Made by a program: the position numbers and the translations under genes
Source: Chrysaora quinquecirrha
Lineage: Eukaryota; Cnidaria; Scyphozoa; Semaeostomeae; Pelagiidae
Direction of reading: 5' to 3'
Assembly: GCA_014526335.1 (NCBI GenBank)
Contig: JACTAT010000037.1
Location: 5,260,026-5,324,025 of the forward strand
DNA: 64,000 nt
The notes under the pieces: model-generated
Seen by the model: only the letters and a program-made list of their open reading frames with translations
What the model was told of the DNA's origin: nothing
Database searches by the model: none
In this document: piece after piece, positions 47,368-59,237 of the stretch
Layout: each line of letters opens with the position of its first letter
Numbering within the stretch: the stretch's first letter is position 1

Positions 47368-47447
47368 AACAAAGAAAGCCCCAGATAAATCTAATGAACA
47401 CCACAATTAAATCTACATATCTTATCCCCTTTTTCCTACATTTAACT

Positions 47448-50400
47448 ATGGCTTGTATTGCAAGTATAAATGTAAATGGGTTGCGAGACCCCCGTCGTCG
47501 TGACACGATTTTACAGCACTTATTCTCTAAGAACTTTGACATAATCCTTTTGCAAGAAACGCACTTGAATTTCTCAGAACTTGACAAAACCTTCGTAAAT
47601 TGGAAAGGAAAATCCTTTCATTCCGTGTCAACAGACAACAGAAAGGGTGTCTCGATTTTAATCTCTGATAAAATCAACACCACAATCCATTCGCATTATG
47701 CCAGCAATACAGGTCATTATGTAATCTTAGACCTTTCAATCGATGAAAACCGGCTTCTTTTAGTCAATATTTACGCTCCTGCCGGAGGCAAAGACGGCAT
47801 TGTCCGTCGCAAACAATTCCTCCAAAACCTTCAAAAAGATCTTGATAAGTACTCGCGTACTGTTCCTTTTATTGTCGGCGGTGATTTTAACTGCGTTTTG
47901 AATAATGACCTTGATAGATCAAATAATGTCGTCTACGTAGACAGAACAACTCTTAATCTCAAATCTTTCTTAACCCATTTTAATTTAGAGGATATCTGGC
48001 GTACTCAGAACCCTACTAAAAAAGAATTCACCTATCTCAGTCCTCACGGGTCTTTTAGCAGACACGATAGGTTTTATACTTCCCGCGAAATTTCGTGATA
48101 AATTTACTAATTGTTTTATTAAGCCTTTCCCCCACTCGGATCATGATAAAGTTATATTAAAACTAGATTTCTCTAAAATTAAACGCAGTCCGGGCTCCTG
48201 GATGCTAAACACCTCTATCTTAAAAGAACAAGCCTTCGTTGACCTCATCAATGACTACATAGACTCCTGGAAGGGCAGAAAAAGGGATTTTGACTCTCTA
48301 GCTGACTGGTGGGAATATGGAAAGTTGCGAATCCGTGAAATAGCAAAGGTTTTCTCAGCAAAACGCAGAAAAGAAGCCTTAAAAAGGAAATCCCAATTAT
48401 ATAAAAAACTACGTAATTCTAAACGCAAAGCGGAAAGAAGCGGAGACCCTAGGTTTGTTACCCTGACCAAAACTTTATTTAACGAAATTAAACGCATAGA
48501 GACCAAAGAGGCCGAGGCTCCTAAATTCGTGCTAAGGCAGAACAAGGTGAAAAGGTCACCTCCTATTTTTGTTCACTGGAAAAGAAACGGCAGGGTGATA
48601 GAACCATGAGAGCGATTAGGGATAAACAGGGCAATGTTGTAACTGCACCAAATCAAATACTGGATTCTGTGAAAACCTTTTACGAAGACTTGTACACTGA
48701 AGAGCCTGTAGATGAAACCGCGCAAAACGAACTCTTAACAAATCTCTCTAGGACCCTTTCTACAAACCAGAAACTCCTCTGCGAGGGCATTATTACTATG
48801 AAGGAACTCTCTCTAGCCTTAAGCCAAATGCTAAATAACAAATCACCCGGTACTGATGGCTTACCCTATGAATTTTACAAAGTCTTTTGGAAAAAGCTAT
48901 CAGACTGCCTGTTAGAAGTCATCAATGAATGCTTTGCGAACAAGAATCTAACCCCCTCGCAGAAAGTTGCTCTAGTTTCTTGTTTATTTAAGAAAGGTGA
49001 ACGAGAAAGGATTGAAAACTGGAGACCAATTAGTCTACTGAATTGTGATTATAAACTCATTGCTAAGGTTATTTCTAATCGCCTTTCATCGGTTCTATCG
49101 TCAATTGTCTCTGAGGACCAAACCTGTTCTGTTCCAGGACGCACAATTTTATCAAATTGCCATGTTTTACGCGATCTAGTGCAAATTTGTGAGGATCAAA
49201 ACCTACCCGTGGGCTTACTCGCAATTGATCAAATGAAGGCTTTTGACCGGGTAAACTGGGGTTTCCTTTTCAAAACTCTTGAAAAACTGAACTTCAGTCC
49301 AGTTTTTATAAGCTGGGTCAAACTCTTATACACAGACATCAAAAGCTCTGTTAAAGTAAATGGTTACATTTCGGATACTTTTTCTCGCACTCGAGGGGTC
49401 AGACAGGGTTGCCCTCTTTCGGCCCTTCTCTATGTCGTCATTGCCTAGGTTTTCGCAGAAAACATCAGAAAAGATCCAAAAATTAAAGGTATTACTGTCA
49501 ACAAAACAGAATTCAAAATCGTACAGTATGCTGATGACACAACTTTAATCCTACAAGGAAATCCTTCAATCTTAGCCTGTCAGCAACATCTTTCAAATTT
49601 CGAAAAAGCCACAGGTGCTAAAATAAACACTGACAAAAGTGAAGGCGTCTGGCTGGGTAGTTTTAAAAGTAGATCAGACTCTCCTTTCGGCTTTGACTGG
49701 TCTAACAAATCTCTGAAAATCCTGGGAATCTTTTTCGGTATTGGAAATATCTCAAAATTAAATTGGGATTCTAAGATTTTAAAGTTCCAGAAAACCCTCA
49801 ATCTTTGGAAAAACCGTGATCTAACTTTTCGCGGGAAAGCTATTGTTGCAAATCAACTCGCTAGCTCTGCCCTCCTTTACACGGCCACTTTTTTTCCTAT
49901 ACCACCATGGACTCTTAAGAAACTGAATGAATTTCTCTGGGCCTTTCTCTTCAACGGCAAGAAGCCGCCAATCAAACGTATTCAACCTAAGCATTCCATA
50001 CGCTGATGGCGGCCTCAATTTTGTCGACATAGAAAAGAAAGCCCAAAGCCTACAATTGTCTTGGCTCGCCAAGCTCTTTGATTCCAAACTGTAGACTTCA
50101 AACTTCCCCTCAATAACTTGGATAAACCTCTTTCGAAACTAGCCTCGAAAGACTTTTTTATCAACATCTGATTGCTTCTACTCTTGATTTGGCTTCTCAA
50201 AAATTTAGATTATTTTGGGACAGTAAATTCGGTTATTTAGACTGGAAAATTATTTTCAAGTCGATTTTCTCTCGCGATAACGATCGTAAATCTTGTGACT
50301 TACAATGGAAGTTGATCCAGCTTGCCCTACCGACCGCTGATAAACTCTCCAGACACAACATTATTGATAACCCAAATTGTTTACGTTGCCAAAGAGACAG

Positions 50401-50812
50401 GGAGACCTCTGTTCATCTCTTTGTTCGCTGTTCCCTGGTTAACGACCTTTGGCAACAAGTAATTCAACTGATTAAAGATCTCGATCTAAACCTAAACATC
50501 GACTTTGATAACTTAGAATTCTTTGTTGTTATTGGTTTTGCTTTAAATAAAACTACGCAAGCCATAATTCCAGCTATAACTATTCGCGATATTGCACTCC
50601 GCTCTATCTGGTCAACAAGAAATTAAATTGTTTTCGATAACGAAGTAAATAACCCCACAGATACTTTTAAATCCAAACTAAAACGTAAAATCAAAAATCA
50701 ATTTAACCTCTCTAAAGATTTAAATGCCACCCTTTCCTTATTTACAACCAACTGGTGTCGAAACAATGTTTTGGCTTCAGTTGTAAATAACAACTTACAC
50801 TTGAACATCTAA
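47448..50812 (+). pseudogene. LINE B1 ORF2 (endonuclease/reverse transcriptase), decayed
   Basis: ATG at 47448 (MACIASINVNGLRDP). Endonuclease motifs QETHLN and GGDFNC are intact. A one-base insertion near 48090 ends the first frame at 48098. Further shifts occur near 48530, and a TAG at 49446-49448 replaces Glu after the GVRQGCPLSALL motif; YADD is in the next segment. About 0.6 kb is deleted near 50093 relative to B2. The C-terminal part (CLRCQRDRETSVHLFVRC, a Cys-Cys-His-Cys motif) is present. The natural stop is at 50810-50812. Inactive. Confidence 0.85.
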
Positions 50813-51521
50813 AGCCTCTATTACTTTGAACAACAACAACAATGTTAAAATCACTGCATTTCGCACGGGAAAACACTACCGCTCACCAAAGGAATCCGTT
50901 GGTTCCATTTTGCTTTCGATCCCCTCGCCTGTGAGAATCAGAAGATTTCTCACTAGGAAATGTCTTATGAGGAAAACTCCGTACTTTAGTACCCTGTGAT
51001 ACATACTTGATGCTCCTTCTGGACATCTTGTTGAAATGTATCGTTGTATATATTTGCTAACTAACATACCTCTATTTTATAACTGTATTCCTTTGCATCA
51101 ATAACTAATGTCTTTATTGCCATTTCGTAATGTTTAGTACTTAGATTTGTAGTATTTCGAGCTTGAATATACATGAAGTATCACATCGCTAGCAAGTTTG
51201 ACTAATTTTAGCCCCAGCATTTTGGGAGCAAAAACATCAGCCTTTTACTCAATTTCACTCAATGAACCATGTCCATTCAAGTTCAGCCTAACTTTATGCA
51301 ATTATAGACTTTATGTATCATAATTAAAAATCAAACAAGTAAGTATCCACTTCCAATGAACACTTACAGTAATCAGCAATTCAAATATATATTCATTTTA
51401 AAATAATTTCTATTTTTGTAATTACTTAATTAGTTAATTTTTTGTTTAAATTTTTGTATATATTTTTGATTTAGTAAATTAAACGGTTGCTGGCATTCGC
51501 AAGACTCAAACGAAAAAAAAA

Positions 51522-51536
51522 TTGATCAACAAGGAG
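51522..51536 (+). ncRNA. 15-nt U1 remnant between two LINE B copies
   Basis: TTGATCAACAAGGAG is exactly the U1 sequence that follows the other LINE ends. Here it is sandwiched between the tail of B1 and the 5' end of B2. Confidence 0.85.
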
Positions 51537-51696
51537 TGTTTTTCTACACTCTTCCCCTTTTCGCTTTTTCGACATTAAGATCGCTTAAAAGTGCTCAAAT
51601 TTAGTTTCAAATTATTGATATAATCATTACAAAGTCTTTTAGAGACTTTTGCTTGATTAAACCGCTGTTATTCCACTGGAAATTTCAAAATATCTC

Positions 51697-52890
51697 ATGG
51701 CCTCAAACGCGGAAACAACAATTTGGGGTGATGTCATGGAAAACCACACTGTCGAAGCTGAACCCAAAAGACCATCTTTTGCAGATAAACTCAAAACGTC
51801 CAATGGTAGAATGCTACCTGGAGATCTGGCAGCAAGAGGGGCTAAATTTGAAACTCAAGACGGTATTGATTTCAAAGAAATAATCACGTTTTTTCAAGGT
51901 AAATTTAAAGACGCCGGTGCAATTCAACAGCTTATGCCTCTGTCATCCCTCCCGAGTCGACAAAAATGGAATATTATTTTTTCGAAGCCCAACATGGTTG
52001 ATGATGTTATTGATAATATTGTTAAATTTCCTTCAATGACAAAAGAACAAGTTGGTATTGTTTTCACACCAGTTCGACGCCGTGCCCTTTTAATAACCAT
52101 CCCTGATGCCACCCCCGACATCTCAGATAATGAAATCCGAGGTGAACTGGAAAAATTCGGGACCGTTCTCAGGATTTGGAAACAAACCTGGGAAGGGTTC
52201 CCAAATGTTTTTAATGGAAAAAGGCTTGTCACGATGTTTCCATCCTTATCAAAAGAAATGCCTCCGTATCTCCTCATCAAAAATAAAAAGATATCCCTGT
52301 CTTTCAAGGGAAAACCCGTCTTCTGCAAAATATGCATGAAAGACACTCATCGTACAAATGATTGTCCGTCAAAAGATATGCAGCACTGTTATATATGTGG
52401 CTCTACTGAGCATAAAAAAAATAAGTGTGAGAGATTCCAGATCATACGGCGCCCAAGGGGTAGAGGAGAAAAGATCTTCGACTCTGATGATGAAATAGAC
52501 GAAAACATTCCACAACCACCAGGATTTCAACCAACAAATTACCCACAACATGACGAACAAGATGACACATCTGCCGAGGATTTTCCCGAGACAAATGAGG
52601 ACATTCCAGAGTCTCAAAATGAAACCCCTGTTGACCCCCCACCCTCCACAAAACCTAAGAACACAAAAGCAAAGAAACCAACTCCACCACCGAAATCTAG
52701 CGCTGCAATCCAGAAAGCAAACAACAATCAACCTGCACCCAATACGGAAATCCAAACCAAAGATCCTGCTACTAAATCTGCCTCTGACTACCCACCCTTC
52801 AAAAAAGGAGCAAAAAGACCCACCACTGCAACTCCAGAAAAGAAACCACGAAAGAAACCTGCGGGTAAGGACACTCAGACTCCAACATAA
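51697..52890 (+). CDS. LINE B2 ORF1, CCHC RNA-binding protein, intact
   Basis: 397 residues, ATG at 51697 in context ATCTCATGG, stop at 52888-52890. The N-terminal third has a conserved block (SFADKLKTSNGRMLPGDLAA) shared with B1. The middle has an RRM-like region (LLITIPDATPDISDNEIRGE ... VLRIWKQTWEGFPN). Then come two zinc knuckles of C-x2-C-x4-H-x4-C type: C210/C213/H218/C223 and C231/C234/H239/C244. The C-terminal 140 residues are Pro/Asn/Lys-rich and probably disordered, ending basic. The expected role is to coat the element RNA in a ribonucleoprotein. LINE A ORF1 has the same order with little sequence identity outside the middle and the knuckles. Confidence 0.9.
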   Translation: MASNAETTIWGDVMENHTVEAEPKRPSFADKLKTSNGRMLPGDLAARGAKFETQDGIDFKEIITFFQGKFKDAGAIQQLMPLSSLPSRQKWNIIFSKPNMVDDVIDNIVKFPSMTKEQVGIVFTPVRRRALLITIPDATPDISDNEIRGELEKFGTVLRIWKQTWEGFPNVFNGKRLVTMFPSLSKEMPPYLLIKNKKISLSFKGKPVFCKICMKDTHRTNDCPSKDMQHCYICGSTEHKKNKCERFQIIRRPRGRGEKIFDSDDEIDENIPQPPGFQPTNYPQHDEQDDTSAEDFPETNEDIPESQNETPVDPPPSTKPKNTKAKKPTPPPKSSAAIQKANNNQPAPNTEIQTKDPATKSASDYPPFKKGAKRPTTATPEKKPRKKPAGKDTQTPT

Positions 52891-52938
52891 ATCATCTTTT
52901 TATATTATTTCCCCTATTTTCTTATATTTACAACTACT

Positions 52939-55900
52939 ATGGCTTGTATTTCTAGCATAAATGTGAATGGGTTGAGAGACCCCCGTCGTCGTGACACGAT
53001 TTTTCACCATTTATTTGCTAAAAATTTTGACATAATTATGTTGCAAGAAACGCATTTAAACTCCACTGAACTTGACAAAACCTTCGCAAATTGGAAAGGA
53101 AAAACCTTTCATTCCGTGTCAACAGACAACAGAAAAGGTGTCTCGATTTTAATCTCTGATAAAATCAACACTACAATCCATTCACATTATGCCTGCAATA
53201 CAGGTCATTATGTAATTATAGACCTCTCTGTTGACGAAAATCGATTTATTCTTGCTAATATTTATGCCCCGACTGGAGGACAAGACGCCATTGTTCGTCG
53301 TAAAGATTTTCTTAGAAACCTTCAAAATGATTTGAACAAGTACCCACGTACTTTTCCTTTCATCGTTGGTGGTGATTTTAATTGCATTTTAAATAATAAT
53401 CTTGACAGATCGAATAACGTTACCTATGTAGATAGAAGTACCCCGAATCTTAAACACCTATCAAACGTCTTTAACTTAGAGGATATCTGGCGTACCCAGA
53501 ATCCTACTAAAAAAGAATTTACTTATTGCAGCCCCCTAGGATCTTTTAGCAGACTTGATAAATTCTATACTTCTCGCGAATTTCGCGATAAATTTTCTAC
53601 ATGCTTTATCGAACCCTTTCCCCACTCTGATCATGATAAAATCATTCTAAAAGTCGACTTCTCTTGCATAAAACGCGGACCTGGATCTTGGATGTTAAAT
53701 ACCTCTACCTTGAAAGAACAATCCTTTCTCAACCTCATCAATGGTTTCATAGACACTTGGAAGGGCAAGAAGGGGGACTTTAACTCATTGTCTGACTGGT
53801 GGGAGTATGGAAAATCTCGTATCCAATCAATTGCTAAAGAATACTCAGCTAAGCGTAAGAAAGAACACATGAAAAGAAAGACCCAATTATACAAAAAACT
53901 GCGCAAACAAAGCCAAAACAACGAGGACCCCAGGTTTGTTGCCCTCACAAAAACTATATCGGATGAGATAAAACATATAGAAACGAAAGAAGTTGAAGCC
54001 GTGAAATTTCGCGCTAAAGCAAAATGGACGGAACAAGCAGAACGAGTCACCAACTACTTCTGTTCGCTCGAAAAGAAACGGCAAGGTGATAGGACTATGA
54101 AAGCAATTAGAAATAGCCAAGGTACTATAGTTTCTAAACCCCACGAAATCTTAGATTCTGTTAAGACCTTCTATGAAGAGCTCTACACAGCGGAACCTAC
54201 TGATGATACCTGCCAACAGGAACTTTTAGGTAAAGTATCTCGAACCCTCCCAAACGACAAGAAACAAGCCTCTGAGGGCAAAATTACCCTTAAGGAAATG
54301 TCGTTAGCGCTAAGCCAAATGGTGAACAATAAATCACCAGGCACAGATGGCCTACCGTATGGGTTTTACAAAATTTTCTGGAATAAAATCTCCGAAGATT
54401 TCTTAGCTGTTGTTAATGAATGCTTTGAAAATAGAAATCTCACCCCTTCGCAGCAAATAGCCTTGATTTCTTGCCTGTTCAAAAAAGGCGAGAGAGAGAA
54501 AATTGAAAATTGGCGCCCTATTAGCCTGTTAAACTGTGACTAGAGGAACATTGCCAAAGTTATTTCCAATCGCCTCTCACATGTTCTACCTTGCATAGTG
54601 GCTGAAGATCAGACCTGTTCCGTTCCGGGAAGAACTATTCTCTCTAACTGTCATGTTTTACGCGATTTAATCCAAATAAGTGAGGATGACAACCTCCCTG
54701 TGGGCTTACTTGCAATTGATCAAATGAAGGCATTCGATAGAGTTAACTGGAATTTTCTCTTCAACACCCTTGAAAAGTTGAACTTCGGTCCGGTTTTTAT
54801 TAGCTGGGTTAAATTGCTTTACACAGATATAAAAAGCTCTGTTAAAGTTAATGGCTACATTTCAGACACCTTTAACCCTACCCGAGGAGTCAGACAGGGT
54901 TGTCCTCTTTCTGCCCTTCTCTATGTGATCATTGCTGAGGTTTTCACAGAAAACATCAGACAAGATCGAAAGATCAAAGGTATTACTGTTAACAAAACCG
55001 AATTTAAAATTGTACAATATGCCGATGACACGACTTTAATCCTTCAAGGAAATCCCTCAATCCTTGCTTGTCAACAACACCTCACTGACTTTAAAAAAGC
55101 CACAGGTGCAAAAATAAATACAGACAAAAGTGAAGGCCTCTGGCTGGGAAGCTTTAAAAATAGAAATGACTCTCCGTTTGGTTTTGACTGGTCGAAAAAG
55201 TTGTTGAAAATCCTTGGAATCTTCTTTGGACTACACAATGTTTCTAAGCTAAATTGGGACTCTAAAATCTCGAAATTTCAAAAGACACTAAATCTTTGGA
55301 AAAATCGCGACCTCACATTTCGCGGTAAAGCTATTGTAGCTAATCAACTTGCTTGTTCTGTTTTACTTTACACTGCCACTATCTTTCCCATCCCTCAATG
55401 GGCTATGAAAACCTTAAATGAGAGTCTGTGGGCCTTTCTTTTCAACGGCAAAAAGCCGCCAATCAAACGTATTCAAGCAAAGCTTCCATACACTGATGGC
55501 GGCCTCAATTTTGTTGATATTGAAAAGAAAGCCCAAAGCCTCCATTTGTCCTGGCTAGCCAAACTGTTTGACAAAGAACAAACAGGAAAATGGAAAGTCC
55601 TATTCACTCACTTTCTTGGGAAATATAATGACCTCAATATTGGGCCTAATGTTTTAAAATGCTTTCTTAGTTCAAGGCAAATCAATAAACTGCCTTGTTT
55701 TTATAAATCGCTTTTGAACTCTTATCTGAATCTCTGCAACAACAAAAGATCTAATCCAAATCCTGCTATTGAAATCTTCAATGAACCACTGTTTGATAAT
55801 TCTCTTAAGGCCCGGTTACACTATTAGATATTCCATTAAATATTCCATATATAGAGCATCTAAAACGAGAAATAATATCTAATGGAATATCTAACAGTGT

Positions 55901-57426
55901 AACAAGTCCCTTAGATATTCCATTCATTTTGGCGCTGCCTGAATTCAGTAAATCGTAGTCTGAGCAGAGAAAAGATGTTTTTCGTTGAATTTGATATATT
56001 TAAGCATGTTTCTCTCCACTATCGAAAATTGAACCAGAAACAAGTGGAAAAACATCTTGCAAGTCTACTTTTCGAAGTTTGGCTTTCTCAGAGCTTCCAA
56101 CACACTGTTCCATACAGTTTTTCTATTGATTTGGTAAAACATTGATAATATTCGCGATGGAAATTGGTAAACTGCAGTTTTTGCATAGAAAATACAAGAA
56201 ATGGCCTGAAAAGTCCACTGTTGCTTCAAAACTTGCACGTCATTACGTCATCAGACAGTCGGCATCTTTACGTCTGCATTCTTTTACATTAGATATTCGG
56301 AATAAAATCAAAACGATTTGATTTTATTCCCAGCTTGATTAGATATGTTTTTCCTCCTTTTTAATCCCTCATCGAATATCTAATGGCACGTTACACTGTT
56401 ATATATCTAATCGACACACTATTTTTGGTATGTCTGGTGAATATCTTATGGAATATCTAATAGTGTAACCGGGCCTTTATAGCTAACGAAAAGCTCCCTT
56501 TCGTACAGTCATGGGTCGATGCAGGGGTTACTCTTGTTCGAGACGTGACTTACGAACTCTCCCCCGGATTTCTCCCAAGTCTTGCCCTTCAAGAACTTGT
56601 AGGAGAATGCTTTAGGAAAAAGAATCATGATATTATGCTTTCCCTTATACCTCCCGAGTATCGAGAAATTGTTAGGAAAAACGCTGCACCCCCCGAACAC
56701 TTCTCTGTAGACTTTAAGCTTCCCCTCACTGGATTGAACAAACCTATTTCGAAACTAACATCGAAAGACTTTTATCACTATCTTGTTGCTTCTACTCTCG
56801 ATTTACCTTCTCAGAAATTCAGACTGTTTTGGAATAACAAATTCGGCAATTTAGATTGGAAATTTATTCTCAAGTCAATTTTCTCTCGCGATAATGATCG
56901 AAAATCTTGTGACTTACAATGGAAGTTAATCCAGCTTGCCCTCCCGACAGCTGATAAACTTTCAAGACACAACATCATTGATAATCCGAATTGTTTACGT
57001 TGTCAAAGGAACATAGAGACTTCTGTGCATCTCTTTGTTCGCTGCCCTTTAGTCCATGACCTTTGGCAAACAGTAATCCAATTGACTAAAGACCTGGATC
57101 TAAATGTAAACATTGATCTTAACAACCTAGAATACTTTGTTGTTATTGGTTTTGCCTTAAATAAAACTACGCAAGCTTTAATTCCTGCTCTAACTGTCCG
57201 CAATATCGCACTGCGCTCTGTTTGGTCAACCCGAAATAAAATTGTCTTTGATAATGAAGTTAAAAACCCCCTAGATAATTTTAAATCTAAACTTAGACGC
57301 AAAATTAAAGAACAATTTCATCTCTCTAAAGATTCAAATGCTAACCTTTCGTTATTTAAAACCAACTGGTGCCGAAACAATGTTTTAGCCTCAGTTGTAA
57401 ATAATAACTTACACGTAAACATCTAA
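52939..57426 (+). pseudogene. LINE B2 ORF2 (endonuclease/RT), one nonsense codon and a MITE insertion
   Basis: Start MACISSINVNGLRDP at 52939; natural stop 57424-57426. Without the MITE and its target duplication (672 bp) the frame has 1272 codons. Endonuclease: QETHLN, GGDFNCILN, HSDHDK. RT: NNKSPGTDGLPYGFY, IDQMKAFDRVNW, GVRQGCPLSALL and QYADDTTLIL (YADD from about residue 694). The C-terminal Cys motif CLRCQRNIETSVHLFVRC has C-x2-C-x8-H-x4-C spacing. Defects: TAG at 54541-54543 (codon 535, where B1 has Tyr), with GGAAC following, and the MITE at 55808-56476. The endonuclease would nick U1 DNA and the RT would prime there. This copy cannot make the full protein. Confidence 0.9.
55808..56476. 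mobile_element. PIF/Harbinger-type non-autonomous DNA transposon in LINE B2 ORF2
   Basis: 669 bp with inverted ends AGGCCCGGTTACACTATTAG and CTAATAGTGTAACCGGGCCT, flanked by TTA on both sides (55805-55807 and 56477-56479). The 3-bp TTA duplication and the ends fit PIF/Harbinger-like elements. Internal copies of ATTAGATATTCC occur in both orientations. Removing it restores the ORF2 frame (FDNSL then IANEKLPF). Confidence 0.88.
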
Positions 57427-58151
57427 AACATGCTTACTATTGCTTAAAACAACAACAACAATGTTAAAATCACTACATTTTGCGCGGGAAAACACTACTG
57501 CTGACCAACAAAACCTCTTGGTTCCAGTTAAAAAAAAACAATACAAACAGCCCCTTACGATCCTGTTATAACCCCATGTACCGCACACTGATGAAAATCT
57601 TTCCAAACCCCCGTAATTGATTCATGATGCCCCTAATAGGCATAATTTGAAATGTACTTAGTACCCTGTAATACATACTTGGTGATCCTAATGGACATCT
57701 TGTTCAAATGTATTGTTGTATATATTTGCATATTATAATATCGCTATGTTATTTTATCAATAATTAATAATTTTATCGTTACGTCCTAATATTTAGTATT
57801 ACTATTAGTATTTAACTTCTTTACATTCCGAGCTTGAATACACATAAAGCAGCAGACCCCTACTAAGTCTAGCACAGCTTGACTCCAGAAAACAAGGGAA
57901 GCAACAACAATGACAATGTCCACTCAGGTTTCCAAATAATCCATGTGTTTTCAAACTCGTTGTGGATTAATTCAAGTTAATGTAATGTGACTGGCACAAG
58001 TCATGCCAATAAAGTCTAATGAACACTGAAATCAACATATCGAGAATTTGAAACAGTATTCACTTTAGAATAATTTTTATCTTTGTAATTATTTTAGTTT
58101 ATTTTTTAGTTTAAATTTTTGTAAATATTTTTGATTTGGTAAATCAAACGC

Positions 58152-58180
58152 GTGCTGGCATTCGCCAGACTCAAACGAAA
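58152..58180 (+). promoter_or_regulatory. LINE B2 3'-terminal stem-loop
   Basis: CTGGC-ATTC-GCCAG immediately before ACTCAAACG and the A-run. It is at the same position as TAGGCA-TG-TGCCTA in LINE A. Such 3' stems can be recognised by the element's own reverse transcriptase. Confidence 0.6.
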
Positions 58181-58188
58181 AAAAAAAA

Positions 58189-58290
58189 TTGATCAACAAG
58201 GAGATTCTTCCAGGGCGAGGCCTTTCCATTGCAGTTCGGTTTGGCTGACCCCTGCGATTACCTCAAACGTTGGTAACTTGACCGTACAAT

Positions 58291-58326
<36 letters not shown>

Positions 58327-58328
58327 TT
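58189..58328 (+). ncRNA. U1 snRNA, 3' part (after LINE B2)
   Basis: TTGATCAACAAGGAGATTC to GTCCCCTT with the usual landmarks. It is separated from 5S copy 4 by 433 bp of array spacer. Confidence 0.88.
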
Positions 58329-58761
58329 CCAATAGTACTAATGTCAAATTCTGCATACATGTCAGCACACCACCACGACTTGCCAGATACCAGGCATCTC
58401 TCGACACGAAAATTCCCCTACTCTACAAAGAGTGTGCAAGTTACCGACCGTTTGCCGTTTTCCACATCTTTCGCCCCAGATGCCGGAAGATGCACCAACC
58501 TTTACCACATTCGTACAGCCGCAACCGGAAGCCCATCCTTTGCAACACTATTAACGAGCAAGCTGGGCTTCCACGAATGCCACACCCGCTGTTCCAACTG
58601 GCCAGAGTGCTCACCACACCTGCTCAGCAGCACTGCACACCCACCAAGATCTACCTCCATGAACCCACTTCGTATGCATCAAACCGTATACCTGCATGTG
58701 CATGTGCACACTTCTGCGTCTCTAGCCTGCAGTGTCATGCACATTCGGCCCTCTAGCTTTC

Positions 58762-58881
58762 GCTTAGGACCATACCACCATGAATATACCGGTTCTCGTC
58801 CGATCACAGCAGTCAAGCATGGTCGGGCCAGGTCAGTACCTGGATGGGTGACCGCCTGGGAACACCTGGTGTTGCAGGCTT
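58762..58881 (+). rRNA. 5S rRNA (copy 4)
   Basis: 120 nt. It differs from copy 3 at the 5' end (GCTTAGGACC for GCCTACGACC) and at GTTGCAGGCTT. These changes weaken helix I. The internal promoter boxes are intact. Confidence 0.92.
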
Positions 58882-58884
58882 TAC

Positions 58885-58889
58885 TTTTT
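58885..58889 (+). terminator. Pol III T-run after 5S copy 4
   Basis: TTTTT follows the gene. Confidence 0.7.
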
Positions 58890-59035
58890 GCAATTGCAGT
58901 CCTTCTTTTCAACCGACGTAGCCAGCCAGCCAGGTATTGCACACGGACTGACTGGCAATTCCGTGGCGCTGTCCTGCACCCACGTGTGATTGCAACACGT
59001 GTGGAGACGCGGCCTGAAGCGAAGACTAGTTCGTT

Positions 59036-59059
59036 ATCACTTCTCGGCCTTTTGTCTAA
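59036..59059 (+). ncRNA. U2 snRNA 5' end, interrupted by LINE C
   Basis: ATCACTTCTCGGCCTTTTGT then CTAA, matching the first 24 nt of U2 with two substitutions. It is then joined to LINE C. The next U2 bases (about 12, GATCAAGTGTA region) are missing on both sides of the element. Confidence 0.85.
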
Positions 59060-59237
59060 CGGGGAAGCTCTATCCGTCGACATCAAATTTAGGCAGGTTA
59101 GTTCCTGCAATACCACTGCAGGTAGATCTAATCTATTGTGGTTATTTTTTTGAAATTTCTGGTTTTTTTATTATTATGGCTCAACTAAGAAGACCAACAA
59201 CTGTATGGCTCAACTAAGAAGACCAACAACTGTTTGA

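Larger units (their letters stand above)
35022..51521 (+). mobile_element. LINE family B copy B1, inserted in U1 and split by an 11-kb insertion
   Basis: The left part is 35022-35563 and the right part is 46555-51521. The left part ends inside ORF1 at ...IIFTPV. The right part resumes at RRALLITIP, exactly as in B2 (TPVRRRALLITIP), so both are one element. The insertion consists of E1 plus E2. The right part has a decayed ORF1 end, an ORF2 with frameshifts and an internal deletion, and a 3' UTR. It ends with an A-run next to TTGATCAACAAGGAG of U1. It is a Tx1/L1-like element. Confidence 0.85.
51537..58188 (+). mobile_element. LINE family B copy B2, full length, inserted in U1 behind B1
   Basis: 5' UTR of about 160 bp, ORF1 51697-52890, spacer 48 bp, ORF2 52939-57426 (interrupted by a MITE), 3' UTR to an A-run at about 58180-58188 joined to U1 TTGATCAACAAGG. 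The last bases before the tail form a hairpin CTGGC-ATTC-GCCAG. It is the most complete retrotransposon in the window; damage is limited to one nonsense codon and the MITE. The layout and the C-terminal Cys motif fit the Tx1 group of L1-like elements. Confidence 0.9.

Noticed and set aside
59058..59070. LINE C 5' end ACGGGGAAG resembles U1 GACGGGGAAG
   Set aside because: Only nine bases match and the sequence diverges at once, so I do not claim a U1-U2 chimera.
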